DNA from: Aldrovandia affinis | Lineage: Eukaryota > Chordata > Actinopteri > Notacanthiformes > Halosauridae | NCBI GenBank assembly: GCA_029706075.1 | Contig: JAINUG010000047.1 | Span: 2,984,675 to 3,048,674 of the forward strand | Reading direction: 5' to 3' | DNA length: 64,000 bases | Notes under the pieces: generated by a model | Database searches by the model: none | Told to the model about the DNA's origin: nothing | What the model saw: the letters and a program-made list of their open reading frames with translations, nothing else | Program-made: the position numbers and the translations under genes | Shown here: positions 40,047 to 53,165 of the stretch, piece by piece | How positions within the stretch are numbered: the stretch's first letter is position 1 | Layout: each line of letters begins with the position of its first letter

Positions 40047-40850
40047 CGTTTCACATCGGCAAACTTGCAAACTACTAACTCTCTTTTAGCTGTTCCGAAA
40101 ATTAAATAAACTACAAATGGATTAGCTTACTATCTGGCTAACTTAACGTTGCCTGGTAAAATTGGCCGGCCAACTTGAGCTAGCTTTACGTTTTACAATT
40201 GTAAACGAGTCCGATTAATTAAAACAGCAGTTAGCCAGCTGCATCACCAAGCCAATATCATACAATATCCACAATTGCCTTTCTCTTGCAAATCAAAACG
40301 AATATTTTAAACTGGTCCCGCAGTTGCCATCTCTTCCCCACCAGCGTATCCTTATCATCCAAACTATTTAGCTAGGTCGCTTGCTAGCTACCTGATATAA
40401 CCACAGAAGGCCCTTTTGTGCTCTCATTAAAACCCTTCAGGCTCCAGACAATGCGGACGGTTATCGTCACGTGTGTGGGTCTGTTTACACGACACAGAGT
40501 GAGCAGCTTGCAAGAGCCCTGCTGTCAAATGGTTTGTCTTTTCTTCATCCCTCTCAACTGCAGTGTCTCCGTTGCTTGAATCCTTCATAAACTTTAAATA
40601 ACCGGACCTTCCAGTCGCCTGGATATCCTATTTAAATCGGTCGAATTCTCTGCCAAACGTTGCCACATCATTGTTTTGCTTTTGTTCCCCAAATTTTACC
40701 GAATATTTTTTGGTTTTCTTGGTCATGTATTTCGCTCCACATCTCTCCCTACCAATGTTTTCATCTGACGAGCTTTGCTGACGTAGTAAGCATGTGCATG
40801 TAGGATAACGCAGTGAACGTGGTGACGTAACGAACGTGGCAGAGGCTGGG
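40047..40850 (-). promoter_or_regulatory. JMY 5' flank, probable promoter and 5' UTR region
   Basis: About 800 bp upstream of the JMY start codon is free of recognisable repeats, unlike the rest of the intergenic DNA. It contains two cAMP-response-like TGACGTA motifs (around 40780 and 40823). No TATA box is obvious. The transcription start cannot be placed. This is inference from position plus motifs. Confidence 0.3.
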
Positions 40851-41549
40851 ACACATCACGATATAACCACAAGAGGACCGCTCTTGGAACAGACAGAAAA
40901 GAGCAAACCAGACGCCAAAAATGTGACTGTCAGCGCTTCTTGTTTATATATGATGTAGCCTAAAATATAACACTGCTGAATACAGCTTATCGATTTTGTA
41001 GTATTGCAATGGAACAATGGAAATTAGAAGCAAGTGTTAGCTAAAACAGTTCCCGCATCCTGGGGACTATGTACTTGATTTCAGGAAATTATGGAAAACA
41101 TTTACATCCTAAAGCTTTTTTCCATTGTGGTTCATTTGGTTTGCTAAATTTTTAGCATTCTTCAGCACCTTTGTGAAATTTTGCGTGCCATCTTTGCCTA
41201 TTGAGTCCACCCTGGTTCAGGAGGGTGTTACAGAACTATGTTAATGCAGTTTTGAGGGGTGAAAAGAATAATGGGAGATAATATATAACAATTAAAATAA
41301 TATTTTACTTGTTGTGGGCATGGGACTGGATGTGGGACTGATATGCAAAAACCCACCACTAGTTTGCATTGCTGTAAAACTTAATTTTGGTCTCATCTGA
41401 CCATAACAATCAGAGTTGGATTTTGCATCAGAAGAAGGACGCTTATGTTGAAAATAAGCTATATCTATGGTGAAATATGGTGGTGGATCTTTGGTGTTAT
41501 GGGGTTGTTTCACATTCACTGGTCCTGGGACTCTTGTTAAAGTCAATGG

Positions 41550-42495
41550 AAACATTTACATTTTACATTTTAAGCATTTAGCAGACGCTCTTATCCAGAG
41601 CGACTTACAAGATGTGCATCAATACATGGTAGGAACAATCACAGTTAGCGCACGAGATCAGTGCAGGAATACAGCAATAGACATCATTGCAGGCATCTGC
41701 GTACCATACCTGTAACACCGGGAAGGAAAAGGTATTTTACATTTAATTTTTTATTTTTTTTATTTAATTTTTTTATTTTTATAAAGAGTAGTGTTGAACA
41801 AGTGAACAGTGGTGAAGACAATTTAGCTAGATGGACAGAGATCAGGGGTAGTGGAGTCTGAAGAGGTGGGTTTTGAGTCTCTTGCGGAAGATTGGAAGTG
41901 ATTCCGCAGTCCTGACCGACTGCGGGAGGTCGTTCCACCAACGAGGGACCAGGACAGAGAAGAGGCGAGACCGCGAGGAGCGGCTGCCAGGCGCCCGGAG
42001 GGATGGGGCAGTCAGTCTGCCAGCAGAGGCGGAGCGGAGGGGTCTGGACGGGGTGTAGGGCGTGATGAGTGACTGGAGGTATGGGGGAGCAGTACCTCTG
42101 GCCGCTTGAAAAGCAAGCACCAGTGACTTGAATCTGATGCGTGCTGCGATGGGGAGCCAGTGCAGAGAGGAGAGTAGAGGGGTGACGTGGGTGAACTTCG
42201 GCTGGTTGAACACCAGGCGAGCAGCAGCGTTCTGGACTAGTTGCAGTGGCTTGATGGCACAGGCCGGAAGGCCTGCCAGCAAGGAATTGCAGTAGTCCAG
42301 ACGTGAGATCACCAGGGCCTGGACCAGGAGTTGAGTGGCCTCTTGGGTGAGGAACGGTCGGATCCTCCGGATGTTGTGGAGGGAGAAACGGCAGGTCCGA
42401 GTGATCGCTGCAATATGGCTCGAGAAGCACAGCTGGTTGTCCAGGGTTACCCCAAGACTCCTGGCAGACTGGGACGGAGACACTATGGAGCCTTG
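41550..42495 (-). mobile_element. L2-type LINE, 5'-truncated, copy A
   Basis: Minus frame of ~220 codons: SARSLGVTLDNQLCFSSHI, LDYCNSLLAGLP, LQLVQNAAARLVFNQP, SSLHWLPIAARIRFK, ending [17 protein letters not shown]. This is the C-terminal part of an L2-type reverse transcriptase polyprotein, left open. The 3' tail (41,550-41,610, minus) reads GTCGCTCTGGATAAGAGCG, then TCTGCTAAATG and (ATGTAAA)n. Inserted into Tc1 between VNGN and NSNKYQ. Confidence 0.9.
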
Positions 42496-42736
42496 AACTC
42501 CAACAAGTACCAATACATTTTGTCCAAAAATCTGGTTCCCTCTGCCAGGAAGCTGAAACTTGGGATCATTGCCTTGTTAAAAGATCAATTTGCAGTCAGG
42601 CATACCTCAAAATCAACAGAGAAATAGTTAATTGACCACAAAATTATTGTTTTCCAATGGCCATCTCAGCCTCCAGACTTGAACCTGATTTAAAATGTGT
42701 GATTTGAATTGAAATGGGCAGGATATATGCAGGTGG

Positions 42737-42963
42737 TATATGCCTCCCTGGCATATTTCTGCATGTCCCATGTGATAATAGCTCTTGTTTCTAATGCTAC
42801 AGAAGAATTGTAGTGTATTATCACCGACATGAATGTTTTAAACCAGGGGTGTCCAATCTTATCCAAAAAGGACTGGTGTGGGTGCAGGCTTTTGTTTTAG
42901 CCCAGCACTAAAACACTAATTCAACTAATCAAAGTCTTGATTGATTCCATGATTCATTGATCA
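42737..42963 (-). pseudogene. Copied BHMT exon-7/intron-6/MITE segment inside a Tc1
   Basis: Colinear with 56,071-56,292, roughly 90% identical by eye. It contains the first ~60 bp of BHMT exon 7 ([20 protein letters not shown] against [20 protein letters not shown]), the acceptor (CTGTAG here), ~45 bp of intron 6 and the left half of a MITE. The flanks are Tc1 transposase sequence on both sides. No other BHMT exon is nearby, so this is a fragment, not a second gene. Confidence 0.88.
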
Positions 42964-43760
42964 AGTATCTGAAGGATCTTGAAAGATTCTGTATGGAGGA
43001 ATGGTCAAAGATCCCCTCAATATGCTCACCAATCTTGTAAAACACTTTAGAAGATGAAATGGCATATATTATATTGACATGTGTTGGGAATCTTCTCCCT
43101 TTGTGGAACCAAGTCGGGACCGGCGAAGTAACTCACTGGTGACCACTTTACAATTGAAAAGGTTTTATTACAATGCACAAAGGCAAATCTCAACTCAGTA
43201 ACTGTTTAAGTACCCTTGTCCGAGGTGTTGCAGTTGCCCAGTGTGCACATCCCCGGCAGGGAATACACATCACACCCAGACGTCCTGGAGGCCCTCATTT
43301 GGTATACTGCTTTTACATATCCTTACAGTTAACAATTGAACCCTGTATGTGACCATTTGTCCCTAACAATGTGATGGGTGCTGCGGAGAGTGTGTGTGTA
43401 AATGTGTACGAGGAATGAAGATAAAACAAAAACAATTTAAATAGAATAAAACAATCTATCAATCTGAGGGTTATACTAATTCTAAATTTCATAACTCAAA
43501 CCTATCATGTTAATGCAGATTGTTGTTTATTATTATTATTTAGGGGTGTTAATAATTGTGACACATTTTTGGGGGAAAAATATATTACTTGTTTAAAAAA
43601 TATAAATTTTTTCTGAGGAACTGAATTAGTATAAAATAATATTATTTTTGGATTTGTTTTGAGCATACAATACAGCACATTACCCGTATTGCTTATTTTA
43701 TTCAGCCTTTTTTGCTCAGCTTTATCAAGGGTGTGAATCATTTTAGAGTTGACTGTATAT

Positions 43761-44870
43761 AAGAACATTTTCACCAACCAGGAATTCAGTTTCTAAAATT
43801 AGTAATGGGTGGCATAATAGAGATACATTAGTATCCATATTGCTTTGGGAAAATGTTATATAGACTCTGTAGTGGTGAGAGATTAAGCTACAGAGGAGGG
43901 TGACTCAATTTAATTATGTTTAGCCTCATCAAGACAGTTTGGAGTTTTTCTGAAGGATTCAAAATGACAAGTGCAGCTAAATACATTTGTCAAAATATTA
44001 TTTGATCCATCACTAAATTACTGCTTTAACCTGCAATGTGGTGTGATGAGGCATAGAATATTCAGTTAAATGTGATGCTGAAAGAATATGAAAGGTGCAC
44101 CTCCATAGCAAAAACACAATACTTGAATGGGCCACACAATAGAACTCGTTGACAATGCAATGCAGCTTTTGACTGAGCTTCAATGTGTGGTCAGCCTCAT
44201 ATGGTGTGAATGCTAATGACTGAATTGTATTTTTTCCTCCTTCAAAGAAACTAAAAATCCCAACCATAATTGAAATTAATTTACCCATTTTACATTTAAA
44301 AAGGTGGAAAATGTTTTTGGAATTGATCAATATTGGCAGTAACTGAATGTTTCATATCAGGAAGTTGTCATTTTGGCCACAAGGTGGCATTCTTTGGCCA
44401 TGGTATCCGCGATTTTCATTCACATTATACAATAACAAATTAAGCTAGGCTTTCTTATCTTGTATTCCCATGCATTCACACTGATTGTAAAGGAAAAAGC
44501 AATAACCCTGTATTAACATTTTATCAAGCTGTGATATTCTTAACCTCCAGAGTTAATTGGCGTTAAAAAATGATCGCTTGTATTAGCCCCATCTGCTCCA
44601 CTCCCCTTTTCCCCAACATTCCATCCTAGTACATATGCACATAATTTGATCAATTAAATCGCCTTTAACTTTTCAAGTATGAGGGGCACATACATGAACT
44701 TGGTATCAAATGGAAGGGGGAGAACTGAGAGATTATGTGATAGCATCCTAGTCTGAGTATACATTTCTTACCCCATGTTAGTGTTAACTAAATTATAGAA
44801 GACATAAGCGTTTCATATAAAACAAAATATTTAAATATCTATTTAAAAAAATATGTAAATAATAATAATG
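43761..44870. other. Intergenic, no gene seen
   Basis: AT-rich single-copy-looking sequence; only short frames. Confidence 0.45.
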
Positions 44871-47132
44871 TAGCGAAGATGCGCGATGAGGTGTAACAAG
44901 AAGGCGACTTCAGGCAAGAAGGCAAGCAGTAAGGAAAATGTGGCTATGTGCGTCATACACCGCAAAGCCCCAATAGCCACTTTATTAAAAACAAACAACA
45001 TGGGCGATACTGTGTCCCATACACCGCACGACCCCAAATGTCGCCTTTGGTTCTATCTTTTCAACGGGCGCTCCCCGAACGGCTCACGCAGGGCGCACAT
45101 TGGCCAACATGGAAAACGTCACACAGGAAGTAGGGGAGACCGGGGTAAGATGTGCCACAAGGTAAGATGAGACACTCCTTGTTTCTAAGCAACCATACAC
45201 AAAATAAAGCATGTGACAGCATTTTCAGGAAGAAGCAACCATTTAATTCAATATATGGTAAAGGGGAGCACATGGAGAAAGTGGTAAGCAATTTATGTCC
45301 AAAAATGTGATTTGACCCTTTATACATGAATTCCAAAGAAGTCCACTGTTATGATGATTTTGAGAAAACTGAAGTAGGAGAATTTTCTGATACATTATAG
45401 TTCAGTTGGTGCTCTTATAAGCTATGATATGACAGCTGAACAAAAGCATATAAGTTAGTCTTAGCTGTTGTTTGAAGCCACTTTTTCAAAATGGTGGGGG
45501 TGGGGAAAGATGAGGCACCAGGCCTGGGGTAAGTTGAGCCATTGGCTCAACTTACCCCATACATATGACACATACAGTATTTGTATTTATTGTCAGAATG
45601 ATCTGCATAAATGGCATACATGTATTCCTTATGTAAAAATACAGAGAATGCATATGGTAGTCATTTATGAGAAAGTACATATACCATGTATTTAGAGAAC
45701 ATATAAATCATGAAAAGTACAGAAGAATTGGTGCCTTTTCATGATACAAAATATAATATATAAATGCATGCACACAAATGGCCCGCGGCTGCGGTGGGCA
45801 ACTTGTGAATGCTTAGAACCGAGATAGCATCAAAGTCAACAGAAAGAATAACTATTCTGTGTCAATGGCAGGAAAACCACAGAATTCGCTCTAACAAACG
45901 TGTCAAGATTAAGTACGTAGGAGAAAAAATATATATTGGTTGCACGATTGGCTTGAACTAAGTTACTTCCAAATTGCCATGTACTGGATGTCTGATATCC
46001 TTTACCAGTAGGCTCTCGTGGAATTGGTAGTGCCAATGCCATAGGGCCACACTGCCATGAGATTTTAAATTGGTAAGTAATAGCATTTTTTAATAATTTG
46101 GCTTCAGTGATGGATGAATATTTATTTTATTCTTCACAAAAAAACTGCCCATTTATGATGTGTTTAACTAAATATATTACTTTTCATTTTAGATTCAAGT
46201 TCCTGCCAAACATGATCTATAACATGAATGAGAGTGGCATCAAAAATGTGCAGTCTCCAAAACAAATAGTGACGGAGAAGGGGAGAAAACAAGTTGGTTC
46301 AGTGACATCAGGAGAAAGAGGGGAGCTAGTTACACTTGTTTGTGCAGTCAGTGGGGAATGTGATTCCACCAATGTTCATCTTCCCACGTGTCCGTTACCA
46401 TGATCATTTCATCAGAGTATCTCCCATAGGCTCTATTGGTTGTTCCACCAAGTCTGGTTGGACAAATGAGAACGCATTTGTCCAATTCTTAGAGCATGTA
46501 ATCAGGCACACCAACTGCTCTAGAAGTAACCCCCTGTTGCTCATCCTGGATAACCACAAGTCTCACATCACATTGAAGGCTGTCAAGTTAGCAAAGGAGA
46601 ATGGCATTGTGATGCTCACTCTGCCAAATACTATGTATTTTGTCCACTCACAAAAATTAAATGTCTTAATTTGTTTTTATTTGCACCAATTCAACAGATA
46701 GAAGAAATGTCTCAGACTGGCTCAACTTACCCCACTCCTTGGCTCATCTTACCCCATGCATGGGGTAAGTTGAGCCAAAAGATAAACTTTTTTTCAGACA
46801 GCATATCTATGAAGAGGCATATCTATCTTCCAAAGAGGCACAACACCTTAATATTGCAAAGAAAAAACTATTTGACTCAGCAACATAATGAAAAAAGTAA
46901 AAAATGGCACATCTTACCCTGGTCTCCCCTACAATGAATGCTGAACCCGTTCTGCATAGTAAAACAGGCAACCGCAGTATACAGCAAATAGCTATCGGTT
47001 TAACACACACCGAAACAGGGGAAAACACACACAACATTACTTACAGGCATGCAACAATAACCAACACACAACAATGTTCCCCCACAATGCCCTGCACACA
47101 TATTTACAATAGCGACCATGGTGGATCGCTAC
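44871..47132 (-). mobile_element. Candidate solo LTR interrupted by a pogo-like element
   Basis: Outer ends TGTAGCGA and TCGCTACA. Without the 1.8-kb insert the unit is ~460 bp. On the minus strand it carries TTTTTAATAAAGTGG, an LTR-like poly(A) signal. A clear target duplication is not visible, so an LTR origin is inference. Confidence 0.35.
45133..46929 (+). mobile_element. pogo/Tigger-like DNA transposon, copy A
   Basis: 1,797 bp flanked by TA, with terminal inverted repeats GGGGAGACCGGGGTAAGATG and its near-exact inverse. Transposase DDE part on plus: IYNMNESGIKNVQSPKQIV, QVGSVTSGERGELVTLVC, then after a frameshift SGWTNENAFVQFLEHVI and LLLILDNHKSH. It lacks the helix-turn-helix N-terminus that copy B has and stops before the third catalytic residue. 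The first catalytic Asp (usual NMDETG) is Asn. Confidence 0.9.
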
Positions 47133-47990
47133 AATATGGATAGCGAAACTATATAACACTTGGATTTGTGTCTATGGGATGTCATGAACTCCTGTAAAGA
47201 ATTGTAGTTAGAACAAATTACTCAAAAGCTACAAGAGTTTTTGTAATAATAGACAGGCATTTTTTGATACCCAAATTTCCCCTAGTTTTCCCCTATATGC
47301 ATATTGCCCAATGAAATATATATTTTTTTCACAGCATACATCAATAATTAGATTACCTAGTAGCATATAAATACCTCAGAGTGTATGTTTGTGATGTTCA
47401 TAAACCCTGGGGAAAAGAATGGAGAAGACTGAACAAATTATTCCAAGGCCAAATAGGTATTTGTAATCATAGTGTCAGGCATACTAGTGTCAATACAGCT
47501 AAAGGAATGCGTGAAGTCCAGTTGAATCCCAGGTGCACGCTTCACCTGTGCTGGTTGTGCAGCCTTCGGTCTCATCTCGTGCAAAATCCCAAAACAGAAT
47601 CATTTGCATTATTATATGCATAATTACACTGCATAAAAAATGCGTATAAAAAGTATATGTATGTAAATACGATGTGCTACTGTTCTTATCTGTAAGCCAA
47701 GAAGATTATGTTTTTTACCATCATAGCTGCGTTTAGAAGCATGCAATCCAATATCAGCTAGCAATTAAACTATATTAGCATTGAAAATACAACTAAAAAC
47801 ATTACACACATACTTTGGTATGTAAGCTAGCTAGCACAAGACTGAATAGGAGTGAATATAAACATGGATTTACCGGCAAATGAACATGTTCGCTACCAGA
47901 ATGAAATAGCTTCTGACTTCAATAGTTTTCTGCAGATTCAGTAAACAAACCTCCATGTCTTTTCAATGTAACTTCTGGGGATTTATTCTG
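47133..47990. other. Intergenic, no gene seen
   Basis: No exon or repeat recognised between the candidate LTR and the Gypsy remnant. Confidence 0.45.
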
Positions 47991-47999
47991 CAACTTTAC

Positions 48000-49990
48000 A
48001 AAGCAATGTAGCCTACATATTTTAGCGGTGGACACCACGGAATCAAGAGGGAATTAGCAGTGATGAGAGCCTTGCATAGGTGGTCGAAGGCGTTTTGGCT
48101 TGCTGGTGACCATGTGAATCGTTGCCCTTTTTCAGTGAGCTGGTGCAGGGGCCGGGCGATGTTAGCAAACCCCACGATGAACCTTCGATAGTACGAGGCT
48201 AGGCCCCGGAAGCTGCGCACCTCACCCTTTGACGTTGGCGACGGCCATTTTTCCACCGCCTCTACTTTCGCTGGGTCTGTCGACACTCCCCTCTCACTCA
48301 CGACGTGTCCCAGGAAACTGGTCTGTCAGCAGAAGAGGCTGCACTTTGTCGGGTTCAGGTGTAGGTTTGCTTTGGCGATGAGTTGGAACACAGTGCGCAG
48401 GTTGGTTAGCGCAACTGCGTAGGGGGAGAGGGGGACCTGCCAATAGCCGCTGTGGAGATCTAGCGCGCTGAACTACGTGGAGTCGGACACAGAGTCGAGA
48501 GCCTCATCAATATGCGGCAGCGGATACGAGTCTTTTCTTGTGATGTCATTTAGGTGCTGGTAGTCGACGCAGAACTGCAGGGAGCCGTCTTTCTTCCTAC
48601 CAGCATGGCAGGGGAGACCCAGGGGCTCTCAGAGGGCTGGGTGATGCCTGCAGCCGCCCTTTTGCGGATCATGGCCTCTGCTTCTTCCCATTTGGCCAGG
48701 GGCAGCCGTCTCGCTCTCTGTCGGATGGGGACCGCCGCACCATTCTTGATGTGGTGCTGAGTGATGGTGGTGCGTGTGCAGTCTCTATCTTTTGTGGCGA
48801 ACAAATAGCGGAACTCAGTTAGGAGAGCACGGAGCTGGTTGCACTCTTGTTCGATGAGTCCCTCACTGCTGCGCTGGCACAGCTGTTCCACCATGTCATC
48901 GGCCTCGTCGTCTGGCATCAGTGGTGCCTCAGGTCGCGGAAGCACTCTTCGGACTTTGTGGCTGTGTTCTTTTTTTGGTTGGCGTAATAGTCGCCTGTTG
49001 ACCAAAATGCAACAAGCGGTCATGTCGATGACGGCTCCCGCAGCCGCAAGAGCATCGAGGCCCAGGATGCAGGTGTCGGCGATGTTAGCCTGTAAGAAGT
49101 GCGCTACTGTTTTCCCGCGTAGCTGTAAGAACAGCTTTTTCAGCCCATTATGTGCGCTGTTTGTCCCGTGACCGTCTCGAGCCTGGTGCTTGTGTGAGCC
49201 CAGTCCGTCACGTGGGGCAGCACGTCTTTCTGGATCAGGCTGATGGTGGAGCCTGTGTCGATTAGCGCATCGACTCGCTCCCCCTCAATGTAGCATAGCA
49301 CGAACATGCTACCGACTGCTGCTTCCCAAGCGGGCCACTCTCGATGCTGCAGGGCTTGGCGATGTACAGGCTGGGGTCGCCCCGGCTAGGCCAGCCTGTT
49401 TTCGTTTCCCGCCGTTTGCCGTTTTGCCTCGTGCCGCATCTTCCTCCTGCAGTCCCTTGCGAAGTGGCCTTGCTTGCCGCAGTACGAACAGGAGGTATTG
49501 GAGCGGTGTGCTGCTGCTCGGGTCAGCTTGACTTCTCCCGGTTGCTGTGGGTACCACCGATGTGCCAGGTGTTGTACATCGGCAGCGAGTAGTCCGATGC
49601 TTTTGCCTGTTCATCTCTCCAGTCTGTGTAGCTCTTGTTTGAGCGCGAGGAGTGATGTCCCGAACTGTCTCTTCAGCGCCGTGCAGAGGAGCTGGTAGGT
49701 GGGTGTGGTGTCGGGACCCAGGTCCAAGGGAGCTTTCAGGGCCGCCGCCTTCTCTGTATCACTCCACTCTGCTGCTTCTGCTATGAAGCGGAACTGGGTG
49801 GTATACGCTTCCCAGTCGCCTTTCCCATCGTAGCGGCTTACTTTGAGCCCCAGTGGAACACGCTCCCCCACCTGAGGTGGTCTTGGGAAGCTCCACCGAG
49901 CTGGTCAGGAGAAGCGATCGTTCGGCCGCCGGAACTAGATCCGCCCGCCGCGTGTGCTATCGAGTCGATAGCTCCCAATAGGAAAACACT
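48000..49990 (-). mobile_element. Ty3/Gypsy-type retrotransposon, gag-protease-RT remnant
   Basis: Minus strand, in order: gag (DGKGDWEAYTTQFRFIAEAA, 49,611-49,871); CCHC zinc knuckle CSYCGKQGHFARDC (~49,449-49,490); aspartic protease VDALIDTGSTISLI (~49,245-49,270); RT start PIRQRARRLPLAKWEEAE and [19 protein letters not shown] end SERGVSTDPAKVEAVEKWP with SFRGLASYYRRFI. Frameshifts and stops occur, and the RT core is internally deleted. RNase H is cut off at ~48,000 and there is no integrase. Confidence 0.9.
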
Positions 49991-50739
49991 GACTATTGGG
50001 GAAGTAGTAGCCTGGTGACCACTCTACTCGCGTAGCCATTTTTGCAACGCAGCTGGACTCTGTGTGACTTGTTGATACATCACCTCGTGCATGCTCACTA
50101 CAATATGCTGGCTGGAAAAAAAATATTTGGGCTCAATTTACCCCATAAGCCAGTCTGAGACATTTATTCTATCTGTTGAATTGGTGCAAATAAAAACAAA
50201 TTAAGACATTTAATTTTTTTGAGTGGACAAAATGCAGATTTGTCCAATGGCTGCAAGTGCTGTGATGTGTGGGGAGGCAGAGTGAGCATCACAATGCCAT
50301 TCTCCTTTGCTAACTTGACAGCCTTCAATGTGACTCATGGTTATCCAGGATGAGCAACAGAGGGTTACTTCTAGAACAGTTGGTGTGCCTGATTACATGC
50401 TCTAAGAATTGGACAAATGCATTCTCATTTGTCCAACCAGACTTGGTGGAACAACCAATAGAGCCTCATGGTAACGGACACGCGGGAGGAGGAACATTGG
50501 TGGAATCACATTCCCCACTGACTGCACAAACAAGTGTAACTAGCTGCCCTCTTTCTCCTGATGTCACTGAACCAACTTGTTTTCTCCCCTTCTCCGTCAC
50601 TATTTGTTTTGGAGACTGCACATTTGTGATGGCACTGTCATTCATGTTATAGATCATGTTTGGTGGGAACTTGAATCTAAATTGAAAAGTAATACAGTAC
50701 CAGTCAAAAGTTTGAGTACACCTGCTGGAAACTAGGTTT

Positions 50740-52127
<1,388 letters not shown>

Positions 52128-53115
52128 TACGTTTCTTTCAATACTTGAAAATTACAAAAAACATATGTAACGATAAACAAAAGGAACATCAAAGCAATGT
52201 TCAATCAAATTTAATTGAAAATGGAATCTTGGATTCCTCAAAATAGCCACCCTTTGCTGTGATAACAGCCTCACAAACACGGGCCATTTGGTTAATAAGT
52301 TTCAGCCGGAAATCACCCAATATGTCTTCCCAGCTCTCCTGCAGCAATTCCCAGAGGCACTTGTGGGTTGCTTTGCTTTGACTGTTCTGTCCAGTTCATC
52401 CCATACAAGTTCTATGGGATATATGAGGTCTGGACACTGGGCAGGCCAGGTCCTTAGTTTGAGTTGTCCTTCACGTTCCCCCTTCACCAGATAGTTCTTG
52501 CACAACTTCAAGGTGTGTTTCGGGTCGTTATCTTGCTGAAGAATGAAGGAGTGCCCACTTAGCCGTAGTCCAGGTGGAAGGTGTACTCAAACTTTTGACT
52601 GGTACTGTATATTTAGTTAAACACATCATAAATGGGCAGTTTTTTTGTGAAGAATAAAATAACTATTCATCCATCACTGAAGCAAAATTATTTAAAAATG
52701 CTTATTAAAAGCTGTGGCCCTTCCCAGTGATGTTGCCTGTGGTGTACGGCTTGACAACTATTGTACGGCTGTCAATAGCAGTTGACTTAGGTTAGTATCA
52801 TGGAAATGTCTGGTTTTGTCAATTAAATACTGCCTTTTCATTCAATTACTTCTAAAACTGACCTGCTTTCATCTCTGGACCAGCTTTCTGGCATTTTCAC
52901 TCTGTTTTGCTTTGCATATTCATAAGCCAGCTCTCTACATTTCAGAGGACTTAGCCCATGGAACTGGTTAGACAGCTTCTTAATATGGCAGGCAAGCTCT
53001 AGCTCCATGGTAGCGTCAAACACCATATGCAATGTTGAAAGTCTTGCATATCCTACAGATGCTGACTCTCCATCCTTTCTTTTCTGAATGAATTGTTTCA
53101 GAGTCACAAGAAATG

Positions 53116-53165
53116 TAAAACTGGATAAGAGTGTCTGCTAAATGCCTATGTAAATGTAAAATGTA
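53116..53165 (+). mobile_element. Extremely truncated L2 tail
   Basis: About 45 bp matching only the last part of the L2 tail (GGATAAGAGTGTCTGCTAAA then TGTAAATGTAAAATGTAA). Inserted in the first transposase exon of pogo copy B between KIDQ and MTLKQF. Confidence 0.75.

Larger units (their letters stand above)
41300..43760 (+). mobile_element. Tc1-like transposon broken by several insertions
   Basis: Plus-strand transposase pieces in order: MVKYGGGSLVLWGCF and GPGTLVKVNGN (41,467-41,550); after an L2 insertion, NSNKYQYIL and RKLKLG (42,495-42,560), then QPPDLNLI; after a second insert, LERFCMEEWSKIP (~42,970-43,020). The right end AATCATTTTAGAGTTGACTG at ~43,755 looks like a Tc1 terminus. 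The left terminus is not seen and the left boundary is approximate. 43,085-43,500 is an unclassified third insert. Confidence 0.75.

Noticed and set aside
40047-40070. JMY start at the upstream in-frame ATG (40070)
   Set aside because: The eight extra residues precede the conserved MSF start of the family.
41842-42513. Host gene from the 223-codon minus frame
   Set aside because: It is the C-terminal part of an L2-type reverse transcriptase with the L2 tail attached.
42737-42963. Second BHMT gene
   Set aside because: Only part of one exon is present, truncated, with Tc1 sequence on both sides.
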